Position numbers and translations under genes: made by a program. A stretch of 64,000 nt of DNA, from NCBI RefSeq assembly GCF_004310685.1, contig NZ_SISG01000001.1, positions 2,790,001-2,854,000 of the forward strand, written 5' to 3'. Each line of letters opens with the position of its first letter. The first letter of the stretch is position 1. Below are positions 6,897-15,636 of the stretch, one piece after another. The DNA is from Glaciihabitans arcticus (GTDB taxonomy: Bacteria > Actinomycetota > Actinomycetes > Actinomycetales > Microbacteriaceae). A model generated the notes under the pieces. That model saw only the letters and a program-made list of their open reading frames with translations. It was not told the origin of the DNA and searched no databases.

Positions 6897-7751
6897 GTGA
6901 TCGTCATCCTGAACCGCGTTGTCGAGTTCGTCGAACAGCATCTTGTCGACGAGATCGATGTGAGCGGCCTCGCGAGTGATCTCGGCACCACCGAGTACCA
7001 CCTGCGGCGCATGTTCTCGTCTCTCGCGGGTATGCCGCTGTCCGAATATATTCGGCGACGCAGGATGACGCTTGCCGCCGCCGAGCTCGGCGACGGCGAC
7101 CTGTTAGGCATCGCGGTGCGTTACGGCTACGGATCGACCGAGGCATTCGGTCGGGCGTTCCGGGCGGTGCACGGCATCAGCCCGGCAGAGGCTCGGCGCA
7201 ACGGCGGCCCCCTTCGCTCACAATCACAGCTCAGGTTCCGCCTGACCGTCGAAGGGACGAACCCCATGGACACTCGCATCACCAACCGACCCGCATTCCG
7301 GCTCGCCGGGCACTCCACTCGCGTGCCGCTCATCCATCGCGGCGCCAATCCGCACATCCAGGAGTTCATCGCCTCGCTGCCGTCCGCTGAGCACGCCCGA
7401 CTCAAGGCGCTCAGCGACACCGAGCCAGCCGGACTGCTGCAGGTGAGCGCCGACGTCGACCCGGACTACACCGAGGGGAGCGAGCTCACCTACCTGCACG
7501 GGGTGGCCGTCACTGATGCGCCCGATGAACTCGACGTGATCGAGGTCGCGGCGGGGGAGTGGGCGGTATTCCGAACGTCGGGGGCGTACCCGGCAGCGCT
7601 ACAGGAGACGTGGGCAGCGACGGCGACGGACTGGTTCCCCTCGAACCCGTGGCGGCTGCGAGAAGGCCCGTCGATCGTGGCCGTGCTCGACCGCGCGGAG
7701 GACTTCAGCACGGCGACGACCGATCTGTGGCTGCCCGTCGAACGCGACTAG
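6897..7751 (+). CDS. AraC family regulator with GyrI-like effector domain
   Basis: A 284-residue regulator of the Rob/SoxS-like class: two N-terminal helix-turn-helix motifs (about residues 5-105, including EFVEQHLVDEIDVSGLASDL and YGYGSTEAFGRAFRAVHGIS), then a GyrI-like effector domain (about 125-280). Such proteins sense drugs and activate efflux or detoxification genes. The GTG at 6897 is chosen because AAAGGGGA precedes it; a GTG 15 bases upstream is possible. Its stop TAG is interlocked with that of the convergent MFS gene in a single CTAG (7748-7751). The target is unknown; the neighbouring MFS gene is a candidate. Confidence 0.9.
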   Translation: MIVILNRVVEFVEQHLVDEIDVSGLASDLGTTEYHLRRMFSSLAGMPLSEYIRRRRMTLAAAELGDGDLLGIAVRYGYGSTEAFGRAFRAVHGISPAEARRNGGPLRSQSQLRFRLTVEGTNPMDTRITNRPAFRLAGHSTRVPLIHRGANPHIQEFIASLPSAEHARLKALSDTEPAGLLQVSADVDPDYTEGSELTYLHGVAVTDAPDELDVIEVAAGEWAVFRTSGAYPAALQETWAATATDWFPSNPWRLREGPSIVAVLDRAEDFSTATTDLWLPVERD

Positions 7752-9130
7752 CTGCGCTCGGCTCTTTCCGTTTCGGCGGAGGTGTCGACTGGCGCAACGT
7801 CGTCCGCTTCGAGATATTGGGCCGAGATGGTGCGGTACGACTTCGTGAGGAACGAGAGCAGCGCTATCGCCACCATGATCAGGCCGGCGACCAGGAAGAC
7901 GAGGGCGATGCCGCGCGCCTGGCCATCTCCGAGCAGCCACCCCAGGGAGGCGCGGCCGGTGTCGGAATTCATGTACGGGATGATCAGGAACTCCGCGATC
8001 GGTGCGATGAGGAACGCGGTCACGGGTGCCGCCGCCGACTCGAACGCCGCCGCGAATCCGAAGACCCGTCCCTGCGTCTGGAACGGTACAACTTTCTGGA
8101 TGATCGTCTGCTCGGCAGCCTCCATCGCCGGGATCAGCGTCATGTACAGCCAGATGCCCACCGCGTACAGCAGCCACCACTCGCGGATCGTGAACAGGGC
8201 ACCGAGCGCGCCCATCACGACGGCGAGGGTGAGCAGGGTGCGGATCGGATTCTTGCCGAGCCCGAACTTCGCTACCAGCAGGCCGCCGATGATGAAGCCG
8301 GTCGACGAGATGCCGAGCACGATGCCCCACCACTCGACGGCGAACAGCTCGAGTCCGTAGGGATCCATCAGCGCCATGTACACGCCGCCGACCAGGTTGT
8401 TGAAGGTCGAGAAGATGATGAGGGCGAAGAGCCCCTTGGCCGCGCGCACCGCGGTGATGCTGCCGCGCAGGTCGATGAGGGGCTGGGAGCCGTCGCGCTC
8501 GGGCTCCTCTTCGGGGATGCGCAGGAAGAGCAGGTGCACCAGCGCCGCGGCCGAGAGGGCTACGGCGATGACGAGCGTCCAGCCCATCCCGAGCAGTCCG
8601 ATGGAGAGACCGCTGAACACGCTCGTCACCATAAACGCGATGCCCTGCACCGTGCCCACGAGACCGTTGGCATTCGCGTGCCGGTCGACGGGTATCAGCA
8701 GCGTCACGACCGTGGACAGCGCGATGTTGCGCATGTTCTCGACGACTGCACCGATGAGGATGACGCCACTGAAGATCCAGAACATCGGACCACCGAGGTC
8801 GAGCAGGGTGGCCTCGGGGAACGCGACGAACAAGCCGTAACTGATTGCGAAGGCGACGACCGTGAACGCACCCGCGAACACCATGACCCGGTGCTTGCGG
8901 TGCCGATCGACGATCGTGCCGAACGCCATCGAGCAGATCGCGACCAGCAGCATGTAGGCGCCGCCGATGATGCCGGTCGCGAGCACGGACCTCGTCTCGA
9001 GGTATACCCAGAAGGTCAGCGCCCACCAGAGGTAGCTCGTGGTGACGTTCGCGACCGCGGTGTTGACGAGTACCTGCGCGAAGGTGCGCGCGCCATCGAC
9101 CGGGGGCTGGTGGGTAGTTGCCGCAGTCAT
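7748..9130 (-). CDS. MFS transporter
   Basis: A 460-residue major facilitator of the 12-helix kind with a central loop between helices 6 and 7 (around residue 205-225, EEEPERDGSQP). Motif A between helices 2 and 3 reads GTIVDRHRKHRVMV. The protein belongs to the MFS_3/enterobactin-exporter-like branch by general pattern, but the substrate cannot be read from the sequence. The N terminus begins MTAATTHQPP; TAGGAT six bases before the ATG suggests a leaderless mRNA. It is divergent from an XRE regulator at 9195, likely its controller. Confidence 0.9.
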   Translation of the reverse strand: MTAATTHQPPVDGARTFAQVLVNTAVANVTTSYLWWALTFWVYLETRSVLATGIIGGAYMLLVAICSMAFGTIVDRHRKHRVMVFAGAFTVVAFAISYGLFVAFPEATLLDLGGPMFWIFSGVILIGAVVENMRNIALSTVVTLLIPVDRHANANGLVGTVQGIAFMVTSVFSGLSIGLLGMGWTLVIAVALSAAALVHLLFLRIPEEEPERDGSQPLIDLRGSITAVRAAKGLFALIIFSTFNNLVGGVYMALMDPYGLELFAVEWWGIVLGISSTGFIIGGLLVAKFGLGKNPIRTLLTLAVVMGALGALFTIREWWLLYAVGIWLYMTLIPAMEAAEQTIIQKVVPFQTQGRVFGFAAAFESAAAPVTAFLIAPIAEFLIIPYMNSDTGRASLGWLLGDGQARGIALVFLVAGLIMVAIALLSFLTKSYRTISAQYLEADDVAPVDTSAETERAERS

Positions 9131-9136
9131 CGCACC

Positions 9137-9142
9137 ATCCTA
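9137..9142 (-). promoter_or_regulatory. -10 box (TAGGAT), MFS gene
   Basis: TAGGAT six bases before the ATG at 9130, within the 64-bp spacer shared with the XRE regulator. Confidence 0.55.
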
Positions 9143-9183
9143 TGTGGACAGTGTGAACATGTCGAGGGTTGGTTGTTGGCCGA

Positions 9184-9189
9184 TAGAAT
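9184..9189 (+). promoter_or_regulatory. -10 box (TAGAAT), XRE regulator
   Basis: TAGAAT five bases before the ATG at 9195. Confidence 0.5.
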
Positions 9190-9194
9190 CCGGC

Positions 9195-10007
9195 ATGCCC
9201 AGTACCCACCAACTCGGCGACTACCTCCGAGCGCGCCGCGAACTCCTGCGACCCCACGACGTCGGACTGACCGAGGGTCCGGGTCGCCGCCGGGTCGCCG
9301 GACTGCGCCGGTCGGAGGTCGCCATTCTCGCCGGGATCAGCACCGAGTACTACGTGAAACTCGAGCAGGGCCAGGAGGCGAATCCGACGACGCAGGTGCT
9401 CGACGCACTGTCGCGGGCGTTGAAACTGGACGACACGGCGACCGTCTACCTGCACGCGCTTGTGAAGGCGACCGAGCGGCCCGCGCCGCAGGCCTCCTCC
9501 TCGGCTATCGACCGCACGCAGTGGCTCATCGACTCGTGGCCGATGACGGCGGCCATGGTGCTCGACCGGTACAACGATATTCTCGCCATGAACCCTCTGA
9601 TGGCCGCCCTGGTCGCCGGCTACCGCCCGGGGCGCAACGCGCTCACCGTGCTGCTGACCGATCCAGAGCTGCGTGAGCTCTACCTGGAGTGGGAGGGACT
9701 CAGTGGCCGGTCGATCGGGCTGCTGCGTTCCCGCGTCGGCCTGGCCCCCGACCAGCCCCGTGTGCAGGAGCTGATCGCCGAGCTGACTCGCGACAGCCCT
9801 CGGTTCCGCGAGCTCTGGCGCCGCCACGACATCGAGGGAATGACCGAGGGCACTCACCCGATGAACCATCCGGAGGTGGGGCGGCTCGACCTGCACTACG
9901 CCCACCTGCCGCTCGTCGGCGCCGAGGACCACACGATCTTCCTCTACTACGCCGAACCGGGCACGCCCCACGAACTAGCACTGGCCCGCCTCGTCTCAGG
10001 CAGGTAG
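9195..10007 (+). CDS. XRE family regulator with MmyB-like ligand domain
   Basis: A 270-residue regulator. The N-terminal helix-turn-helix (residues about 6-75) begins LGDYLRARRELLRPHDVGL and contains RRVAGLRRSEVAILAGISTEYYVKLEQG, the signature of the actinobacterial XRE-MmyB family. The C-terminal 180 residues are the PAS-like MmyB ligand domain. It sits divergent from the MFS transporter at 7748. It is a clear paralogue of the regulator at 12711, which likewise faces a possible target gene. The ligand is unknown. Confidence 0.92.
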   Translation: MPSTHQLGDYLRARRELLRPHDVGLTEGPGRRRVAGLRRSEVAILAGISTEYYVKLEQGQEANPTTQVLDALSRALKLDDTATVYLHALVKATERPAPQASSSAIDRTQWLIDSWPMTAAMVLDRYNDILAMNPLMAALVAGYRPGRNALTVLLTDPELRELYLEWEGLSGRSIGLLRSRVGLAPDQPRVQELIAELTRDSPRFRELWRRHDIEGMTEGTHPMNHPEVGRLDLHYAHLPLVGAEDHTIFLYYAEPGTPHELALARLVSGR

Positions 10008-10056
10008 CCGCAGTACTAGCCACAGCCGGGGCACGCGGGGCGCAACCATCCACCCC

Positions 10057-10062
10057 TAGTCT
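10057..10062 (+). promoter_or_regulatory. -10 box (TAGTCT), SDR gene
   Basis: TAGTCT six bases before the ATG at 10069. Confidence 0.55.
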
Positions 10063-10068
10063 CGCCCC

Positions 10069-10863
10069 ATGGATCTGGGTCTCTCGGGAAAAGTCGCCGT
10101 CGTCACCGGAGCGAGCAAGGGCATCGGGCTGGCCATCACACAGGAGCTGGTCGCCGAGGGTGCACGGGTCATCGCCGGGTCGCGATCGTCGTCGCCGGAG
10201 CTCGATGAGCTAGTCGCGGCAGGATCCGTGTTGTTCGAGAGTGTTGATCTGTCGACTCCGGATGCCCCGGCTCGCCTCGTCGCGCGAGCCGCCGAGTGGG
10301 GCGGACTCGACATTCTCGTGAATAACGTTGGAGCCGTCACCTTCCGCTTCGAGGGTTTCCTCGCTATCACCGACGAGGAGTGGCTCGACACCATCAACCT
10401 GAGCTTCCTCGCCGCCGTGCGCACCACGCGTGCGGCGATCCCGCTGCTCGTAGAGCGTGGCGGTGGGAACGTCGTGACCATCGGATCCGTCAACGCTTTT
10501 TTGCCTGACCCGCCCGTCGTCGACTACTCGGCGGCGAAGGCCGCGGTCTGGAATCTCTCGAAATCGCTGTCGAAGGAGTTCGGCGACCGCAACATCCGCT
10601 TCAACACGATCAGCCCGGGGCCGGTCGCCACCCAGCTGTGGCTGGGCGAGAACGGGGTCGCTGCCACGGCCGCGAAGAACCTCGGGGTCGATTTTGAGAC
10701 GGCCCGCGACACGGTCGTGGCCAGTCAAGGCGGCTTCTCCACCGGGCGTTTCACCCAGCCCGGTGAGGTGGCCGACCTCGTGCTGTTGCTCGCGAGCAAT
10801 CGGGCCGGCAACGTGACCGGGTCCGACTTCCTCATCGACGGCGGGCTCATCAAGACCCTCTGA
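10069..10863 (+). CDS. Short-chain dehydrogenase/reductase (SDR)
   Basis: A 264-residue classical SDR. The cofactor loop is VVTGASKGIGLAI, the NNxG motif reads LVNNVGA, and the catalytic Tyr and Lys are in VDYSAAKAAVW; the C terminus ends in the family's GSDFLIDGGL. It should oxidise or reduce a hydroxyl/keto group with NAD(P). An alpha/beta hydrolase follows after 26 bases with its own ribosome site, so both form a two-gene operon. Leaderless start (TAGTCT plus six bases). Confidence 0.93.
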   Translation: MDLGLSGKVAVVTGASKGIGLAITQELVAEGARVIAGSRSSSPELDELVAAGSVLFESVDLSTPDAPARLVARAAEWGGLDILVNNVGAVTFRFEGFLAITDEEWLDTINLSFLAAVRTTRAAIPLLVERGGGNVVTIGSVNAFLPDPPVVDYSAAKAAVWNLSKSLSKEFGDRNIRFNTISPGPVATQLWLGENGVAATAAKNLGVDFETARDTVVASQGGFSTGRFTQPGEVADLVLLLASNRAGNVTGSDFLIDGGLIKTL

Positions 10864-10889
10864 TCCACCGAACCCATCAAGGAGAGCGC

Positions 10890-11684
10890 ATGACCAAGCA
10901 CGTCGTCTTCATCCACGGACTCTGGATCCACTCCGCCGCATGGAAGCCGTGGCAGGACCTGTTCGAGCAGAAGGGGTACACCACGGTCGCTCCCGGCTGG
11001 CCCGGCGACCTGGACACCGTCGAGGCGACGCGCGCCAACCCGGATGGGCTGAACGACCAGGGCATTGCAGAGATCTGCCACCACTACGCCGACATCATCG
11101 AGGGATTCGACGAGAAGCCGATCGTCGTCGGGCACTCCTTCGGCGGGCTGATCGCGCAGGAACTGCTCGCCAACGACCTGGTCGCCGCGGCGGTCGCGAT
11201 CGACCCCGCGCCGATCAAGGGCGTTAAGGTCCTCCCTTTCTCGCAGCTGAAGTCGGGTTTCCCGGTGCTCGGCAACCCGGCCAATAAGTCCCGCACGGTG
11301 TCGCTCAACGTGAAGCAGTTCAAGTACGCGTTCGGGAACGTGCTGAGCGACGAGGAGTCGAACGCGCTGCACGCCGCGTGGACGATCCCCGGCCCGGGCC
11401 GCCCGTTGTTCGAGGACGCCGCCGCAAACTTCGTGCGCAATTCCCCGGCCGAGGTCGACACCCACACCGCCGTGCGCGGACCGCTGCTGCTGACCTCGGG
11501 CACCGAGGACCACACGGTGCCGAAAGTCGTAACGGTCGAGGTGTCGAAGCTCTACGCAGACAACACCGCGTCGGTCACCGAGTACCACGAGTACGAGGGC
11601 AAGGGGCACTCGCTCACCCTCGACGCCGGCTGGCGCGAGGTCGCCGACGACGTGCTCGCCTGGCTCGCGGCGAAGGGCTTCTAG
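10890..11684 (+). CDS. Alpha/beta hydrolase
   Basis: A 264-residue alpha/beta-fold hydrolase. The oxyanion motif is VVFIHGLW near residue 9, the nucleophile elbow GHSFGG gives Ser83, and the late acid and base are in GTEDHTVP and GKGHSLT. Close in pattern to non-haem-peroxidase/esterase-like hydrolases often co-encoded with SDRs in actinobacteria. AAGGAG precedes the ATG. The stop codon shares CTAG (11681-11684) with the convergent SDR gene. Substrate unknown. Confidence 0.92.
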   Translation: MTKHVVFIHGLWIHSAAWKPWQDLFEQKGYTTVAPGWPGDLDTVEATRANPDGLNDQGIAEICHHYADIIEGFDEKPIVVGHSFGGLIAQELLANDLVAAAVAIDPAPIKGVKVLPFSQLKSGFPVLGNPANKSRTVSLNVKQFKYAFGNVLSDEESNALHAAWTIPGPGRPLFEDAAANFVRNSPAEVDTHTAVRGPLLLTSGTEDHTVPKVVTVEVSKLYADNTASVTEYHEYEGKGHSLTLDAGWREVADDVLAWLAAKGF

Positions 11685-12604
11685 CCCGGGAAACTCGTGC
11701 CTGCGAGCTCCTCCGAGGCCTGCCAGATGCGAGTGGCATCCTCCGTGCTGGTGAGCCGCGAGTACAGCTTCTGCGGTGCGGGCGCTCCGCCGAGCCGGGC
11801 GAACCCGCCCGGACCGTAGAACTGTCCGCTGCCGGTCGCTGCCATGAGGGCCGGCAGTCCCGCGCTCTCGGCGGTGCCGAGCAGGATGCCGCGCCGCGAC
11901 AGTTCGCCGATGAGGCCGCGCCCGCCGGCCCGCGTTTCGCGACCGAGTTCCGGCCGCGCCGCGAGCAGGCTGGTCGGGGCGATGCCGGGGTGGGAGAGAT
12001 TGCTGCGGATGCCCCAGCCTCCCGCCACGCTGCGGCGGTCGAGTTCGAGCCCGAATAGCCCGAACGCGATCTTCGACTGGCTGTAGGCGCGCATGCCGTT
12101 GTACGACTTCTCCCAGTTCAGGTCGTCCCAGTTGATGGCGCCCGAGTTCGCCGCAATGCTGATCTGCGAGGTGACCTTCGCCCGCCCGGCCCGCAGCAAC
12201 GGCAGCAGCCCGGCGACGAGCGCGAAGTGGCCCAGGTGGTTGGTGCCGAACTGCAGCTCGAAGCCATCGGCGGTGGTCTGCCGCTGCGGGGGTGTCATGA
12301 CTCCCGCATTGTTGATGAGCAGGTGCAGGGGCGCGCCCTCGTTGCTCAAGGTCTTGGCGAGAGACGCGACCGAGGCGAGGGAGGACAGGTCGAGATCACG
12401 CAGGGTGATCCTTGCGCCCGGGACATCCCGAACGATCGCGGCGACGGCGGCTTCGCCCTTCGTGCGATTGCGAACGGGCAGGATGACGTCTGCCCCGGCG
12501 GCCGCGAGTCTCGTCGCGATGCCGAGACCGATGCCGTCGCTGCCGCCGGTAACGAGGGCGCGCTTTCCGGTCAGGTCGGGGAGGGTGAAGGTGGGGGATG
12601 GCAT
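11681..12604 (-). CDS. SDR family protein, retinol-dehydrogenase-like
   Basis: A 307-residue SDR of the longer atypical group (RDH/WWOX-like). It has [14 protein letters not shown] at the cofactor site and LLINNAGVM in the middle. The catalytic region reads [15 protein letters not shown] with Tyr and Lys in place. The ATG at 12604 has a GGAG six bases upstream; a TATAGA box (12653-12658, minus strand) about 50 bases upstream is the likely -10, so unlike most neighbours this mRNA has a leader. It is divergent from an XRE regulator. Confidence 0.9.
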   Translation of the reverse strand: MPSPTFTLPDLTGKRALVTGGSDGIGLGIATRLAAAGADVILPVRNRTKGEAAVAAIVRDVPGARITLRDLDLSSLASVASLAKTLSNEGAPLHLLINNAGVMTPPQRQTTADGFELQFGTNHLGHFALVAGLLPLLRAGRAKVTSQISIAANSGAINWDDLNWEKSYNGMRAYSQSKIAFGLFGLELDRRSVAGGWGIRSNLSHPGIAPTSLLAARPELGRETRAGGRGLIGELSRRGILLGTAESAGLPALMAATGSGQFYGPGGFARLGGAPAPQKLYSRLTSTEDATRIWQASEELAGTSFPG

Positions 12605-12620
12605 GGATGCTCCAGTCGGT

Positions 12621-12635
12621 CGGTTGAGACAACCG
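12621..12635. promoter_or_regulatory. Inverted repeat CGGTTG-aga-CAACCG, possible XRE operator
   Basis: A perfect 6-bp inverted repeat with a 3-base centre lies in the spacer between the SDR gene and the XRE gene, downstream of the SDR -10 box. It could be the operator of the XRE regulator or a leader hairpin. Confidence 0.35.
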
Positions 12636-12652
12636 TGTCGCAGCCCGGGAGA

Positions 12653-12658
12653 TCTATA
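12653..12658 (-). promoter_or_regulatory. -10 box (TATAGA) for the SDR gene at 11681
   Basis: Minus-strand TATAGA(T) about 50 bases before the SDR start codon. It gives a leader that includes the CGGTTG/CAACCG repeat. Confidence 0.4.
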
Positions 12659-12698
12659 CAGGGATGGGCGATCCGTGGATGCGCTCGCCGCCGGGCCG

Positions 12699-12704
12699 CA
12701 GAAT
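12699..12704 (+). promoter_or_regulatory. -10 box (CAGAAT), XRE regulator
   Basis: CAGAAT six bases before the ATG at 12711. Confidence 0.45.
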
Positions 12705-12710
12705 GGGTGC

Positions 12711-13553
12711 ATGGACATCGACCGCACCGGGCTCGCCGAGTTCCTCCGCCAACGCCGCGAAGCCCTGCAGCCCGAGGATGTCGGGCTCGGGCGCGGGCAA
12801 CGGCGCCGCACCACCGGGCTCCGCCGCGAGGAGGTCGCCGCTCTCGCCTACATGTCCACCGACTACTACTCGCGGCTCGAGCAGGAGCGCGGACCGCAGC
12901 CCTCCGAGCAGATGGTCGCCGCGATCGCGCAGGGTCTGCACCTCTCCCGCGAAGAGCGGGATCACCTGTTCCGCCTCGCCGGCCACAACCCGCCGGCCAC
13001 CGGTGCGGGCGGCGATCACATCAGCCCCGGCATGCTGCGCATCTTCGACCGCCTGCACGACACCCCGGCCGAGATCGTGACCGAGCTGGGTGAGACCCTC
13101 AAACAGACGCCGCTCGCGGTTGCGCTCACTGGAGACCTGGTCTCGCTGAAGGGGCCGTTCCGCAGCATCGGCTACCGCTGGTTCGTCGACCCCGCGACCC
13201 GGCTTCTCTATGCGCCGGATGACCACGCCCACCTCGGCCGGATGTTCGCGTCGGGCCTGCGCGAGCGCATCGCGGCCCGTGGCCCCGAGTCCCGCGCGGC
13301 CGAGCTGGCGCAGCTCCTGCTGGAGCAGAGCGCGGAGTTCCGCGACGTCTGGGCCACGCACGAGGTCGGCATCCGGCCGAACGCGGTCAAGCACTACGTA
13401 CACCCCGAGGTCGGAGAGCTCGAACTCACCTGCCAGATTCTGCAGGATCCGGCCGACACCCACTCGCTGCTCGTCTACACGGCCATCCCGGGCAGCCCGA
13501 GTTATGAGCGACTGCAGCTGCTGTCAGTGATTGGGGCGCAGTCCCTGCGTTGA
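12711..13553 (+). CDS. XRE family regulator with MmyB-like ligand domain
   Basis: A 280-residue paralogue of the regulator at 9195: helix-turn-helix with [23 protein letters not shown] (split over residues about 37-60), followed by the MmyB-type ligand domain. It faces the SDR gene at 11681 across a 106-bp spacer and probably controls it. Its 3' end overlaps the 3' end of the convergent kinase gene by 30 bases. Start chosen from the CAGAAT box six bases upstream and the conserved start of the family. Confidence 0.92.
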   Translation: MDIDRTGLAEFLRQRREALQPEDVGLGRGQRRRTTGLRREEVAALAYMSTDYYSRLEQERGPQPSEQMVAAIAQGLHLSREERDHLFRLAGHNPPATGAGGDHISPGMLRIFDRLHDTPAEIVTELGETLKQTPLAVALTGDLVSLKGPFRSIGYRWFVDPATRLLYAPDDHAHLGRMFASGLRERIAARGPESRAAELAQLLLEQSAEFRDVWATHEVGIRPNAVKHYVHPEVGELELTCQILQDPADTHSLLVYTAIPGSPSYERLQLLSVIGAQSLR

Positions 13554-14423
13554 CCTCAGCCTGATCGGGCCGGTCGACCGCGTCGACTGGCGCAAAGCTG
13601 CCCTGATCGCGTTGGCGGCCTCGAGAGCCGTGGGTCGCTCGAAGGGCTCCTGGCGCGTCATGTCCCGCAGCAGTGCACGCCAGCTTCGCCCGATTTGCTT
13701 CGGGATGACCGGCTCGCCCTCGACGCGCACCGCCGCGCCGTTGCGTCCCACGGTGGCGAAGCTGCGCTCCCCGGTGAAGCTCTCCAGCATGACGAGACCC
13801 AGGGAGTAGATGTCTGTCGCGGAGGTGAGCGGCTCATTGCGTGCCTGCTCAGGACTCAGGTAGGCGGTGGTGCCCTCGATGAGACCCGTCGGGCCCATGG
13901 CCCGTTCGCTGGTGACCGCGATTCCGAAATCTGTCAGTCGGGCGCGGGGTCGTGAGAGGGGTGTGCCGTAGTCGGTCAGCATGATGTTCGCCGGCGTGAC
14001 ATCGCGGTGCACGACGCCCTGGGCGTGCACGTAGTCGAGCGCCTCGGCCACCTCGAACGCCATCTCCGACACCTGCCTGCTGGACAGCGGGTGCTGGGCC
14101 AGGGCGGCCCGCAGGGTTCGGCCGCGAATGAGTTCCATCACGAGGAAGGGGCGCGGATCGTTCGCCGAGGAGTCGTCGATGCCCGCATCCACGATCGAGA
14201 CGACGCCGTGGTGACTGAGCCGGGCCAGCAGCTCGATCTCCTCGCGGTAGCCGTCGAGGTCGACGCCGGCGTTGAAGACCTTGATCGCGACATCCCGACC
14301 CAGTGTGGTGTCTTTTCCGAGGTAGACGCGGGCGCTGCCGCCGCGCGCGATGAGCGACTGGGGGCGGTAGCGATCGAGGAGAAGAGGGGCAACGAGGGGT
14401 GTGGGGGTGACGGGGTTATTCAT
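13524..14423 (-). CDS. Soluble serine/threonine protein kinase
   Basis: A 299-residue Hanks-type kinase without any membrane or sensor domain. Seen are the glycine-rich loop ARGGSARVYLG (about 27-37), Lys48 in VAIKVF, the catalytic loop HRDVTPANI with Asp141, and DFG with Asp165. The catalytic loop has Thr where almost all active Ser/Thr kinases have Lys (HRDxKPxN), so activity may be weakened or changed. The ATG at 14423 is preferred over one 45 bases upstream because a TACAAT box (14440-14445) and an AAGGTG precede it. Substrate unknown. Confidence 0.9.
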   Translation of the reverse strand: MNNPVTPTPLVAPLLLDRYRPQSLIARGGSARVYLGKDTTLGRDVAIKVFNAGVDLDGYREEIELLARLSHHGVVSIVDAGIDDSSANDPRPFLVMELIRGRTLRAALAQHPLSSRQVSEMAFEVAEALDYVHAQGVVHRDVTPANIMLTDYGTPLSRPRARLTDFGIAVTSERAMGPTGLIEGTTAYLSPEQARNEPLTSATDIYSLGLVMLESFTGERSFATVGRNGAAVRVEGEPVIPKQIGRSWRALLRDMTRQEPFERPTALEAANAIRAALRQSTRSTGPIRLRSTQGLRPNH

Positions 14424-14439
14424 TGATACGCACCTTCGA

Positions 14440-14445
14440 ATTGTA
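14440..14445 (-). promoter_or_regulatory. -10 box (TACAAT), kinase gene
   Basis: TACAAT 16 bases before the kinase ATG at 14423. The short leader would contain AAGGTG as ribosome site. Confidence 0.45.
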
Positions 14446-14501
14446 GGTGGCATGGTGCTGTCAGCCATCAGGTGTTGCTCTCACCCAGCAATTTGGGGGC
14501 A

Positions 14502-14530
14502 TTGACGAGGTACTTGTTATTTGCAAGTAT
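14502..14530 (+). promoter_or_regulatory. Promoter with operator-like repeat, VOC-HxlR operon
   Basis: TTGACG (14502-14507) and AAGTAT (14525-14530) are 17 bases apart. Between and over them lies TACTTG-N7-CAAGTA (14511-14529), a perfect 6-bp inverted repeat. HxlR regulators often bind such TACTT/AAGTA repeats, so this is probably the autoregulatory operator of the HxlR protein encoded downstream. Confidence 0.5.
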
Positions 14531-14559
14531 GTACTCCACAACCAACGAAGGAGTTCGCC

Positions 14560-14994
14560 ATGCCCCAGATGTTCTTCAACTTCGCCGTCACCGACCTTGA
14601 GCGTGCAAAAGGCTTCTACTCCGCTCTCGGCTTCACGCTGAATCCCAACTTCTCTGACCACAACGCCGCGTGCTTCGTCGTCTCGGAGGACCACAACTAC
14701 TTCATGGTGCACACCCGCGAGTACTTCCAGACCTTCACCGAGTTGCCGATTGGTGACCCGGCCGCGAACCCCACCTCCTCTGTCGCGATCTTCCTCGACA
14801 CACGCGAAGCCGTCGACGCAGCCGTCGAAGCGGGCATTGCGGCCGGCGGCACGCAGCCCCAGGAAGCGACCGACTACGGCTTCATGTACCAGCGCGGCGT
14901 GACCGACCCCGACGGCAACATCCTCGACTTCGGCTGGATGGACCCGGTGGCCGCAGCGCAGGGGCCCGAGGCCCTCGCGAACCAGCAGGACTAG
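14560..14994 (+). CDS. VOC family protein (glyoxalase-like)
   Basis: A 144-residue VOC-fold protein. It begins MPQMFFNFAVTDLERAKGFY and ends with DPDGNILDFGWMD, the pattern of the lactoylglutathione-lyase-like 'extradiol' group. AAGGAG seven bases before the ATG decides the start. The next gene, an HxlR regulator, starts on the base after this stop codon, so the two are translationally coupled. HxlR/VOC pairs usually respond to electrophiles or quinones; the VOC protein may bind or detoxify one. Exact activity unknown. Confidence 0.88.
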   Translation: MPQMFFNFAVTDLERAKGFYSALGFTLNPNFSDHNAACFVVSEDHNYFMVHTREYFQTFTELPIGDPAANPTSSVAIFLDTREAVDAAVEAGIAAGGTQPQEATDYGFMYQRGVTDPDGNILDFGWMDPVAAAQGPEALANQQD

Positions 14995-15636
14995 GTGGCC
15001 GCCCGCGACTACGGGCAGTACGGCGGGATCACCCGAGCCCTCGAGCTCGTGGGGGAGCGCTGGTCGCTGCTCATCGTGCGCGACCTGCTGGTCGGGCCGC
15101 GCCGTTACGGCGAGCTCGCCGGCGGGCTGGCGCGCATCCCGAGCAACATTCTCGCGGCGAGACTCAAGGACCTGCAGTCCGCGGGCGTCATCCGGCGGGT
15201 GCCGCACTCCCGCGTGATCGTTTACGAGCTCACGCCCTACGGTCGGGAGCTCGAGCCGGCCGTGCTCGCGCTGGGCGCCTGGGGATTCAAGGCCCTCGGC
15301 GACGCGCGCGAGGAGCAGGTCATCACGCCGGACTCGATGACCATGGACCTGCGCACCGCGTTCCGGTCGAACGTCGCGGCATCGTTGCCGTCCACCGCGT
15401 ACGCGGCGCGAATCGGGGACGCCGAACTGTTCATCCGGGTCGACGGTCCCAGCCTCGAAGTCTCACGCGGCGACGGGCCGTCCGACCTGACCTTCGCCGC
15501 GGGGCCGGACATCCGCCGACTCATCTCGGGCGAGCTCGCCCCCGAGCACGCGATCGCGACCGGTGTGGTCGAGGTGCTCGGCGGTCGCGGCGCGCTGCTC
15601 GAGCGGTTCGCGAGCACCTTCCACCTGGCTGCCTAG
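14995..15636 (+). CDS. HxlR family transcriptional regulator with SCP2-like C-terminal part
   Basis: A 213-residue regulator. Residues about 5-100 form the HxlR winged helix (ALELVGERWSLLIVRDLLVG, then RIPSNILAARLKDLQSAG). The rest resembles the sterol-carrier-like extension found in longer HxlR proteins. No cysteine is found in the winged-helix part, so thiol switching of the YodB type is not supported. GTG start immediately after the VOC stop. Its stop shares CTAG with the convergent ATPase gene (15633-15636). It probably represses its own operon through the repeat at 14511-14529. Confidence 0.9.
   Translation: MAARDYGQYGGITRALELVGERWSLLIVRDLLVGPRRYGELAGGLARIPSNILAARLKDLQSAGVIRRVPHSRVIVYELTPYGRELEPAVLALGAWGFKALGDAREEQVITPDSMTMDLRTAFRSNVAASLPSTAYAARIGDAELFIRVDGPSLEVSRGDGPSDLTFAAGPDIRRLISGELAPEHAIATGVVEVLGGRGALLERFASTFHLAA

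Noticed and set aside
9131-9194. GACA...TGTC half-sites in the MFS/XRE spacer as operator
   Set aside because: The arms are only four bases with an irregular centre; not better than chance.
7559-9971. Very long open frames opposite the MFS and XRE genes (over 700 codons on each strand)
   Set aside because: They are GC-rich shadow frames, dominated by Arg, Gly, His and Asp with no hydrophobic cores or motifs, while the MFS and XRE frames show clear families.
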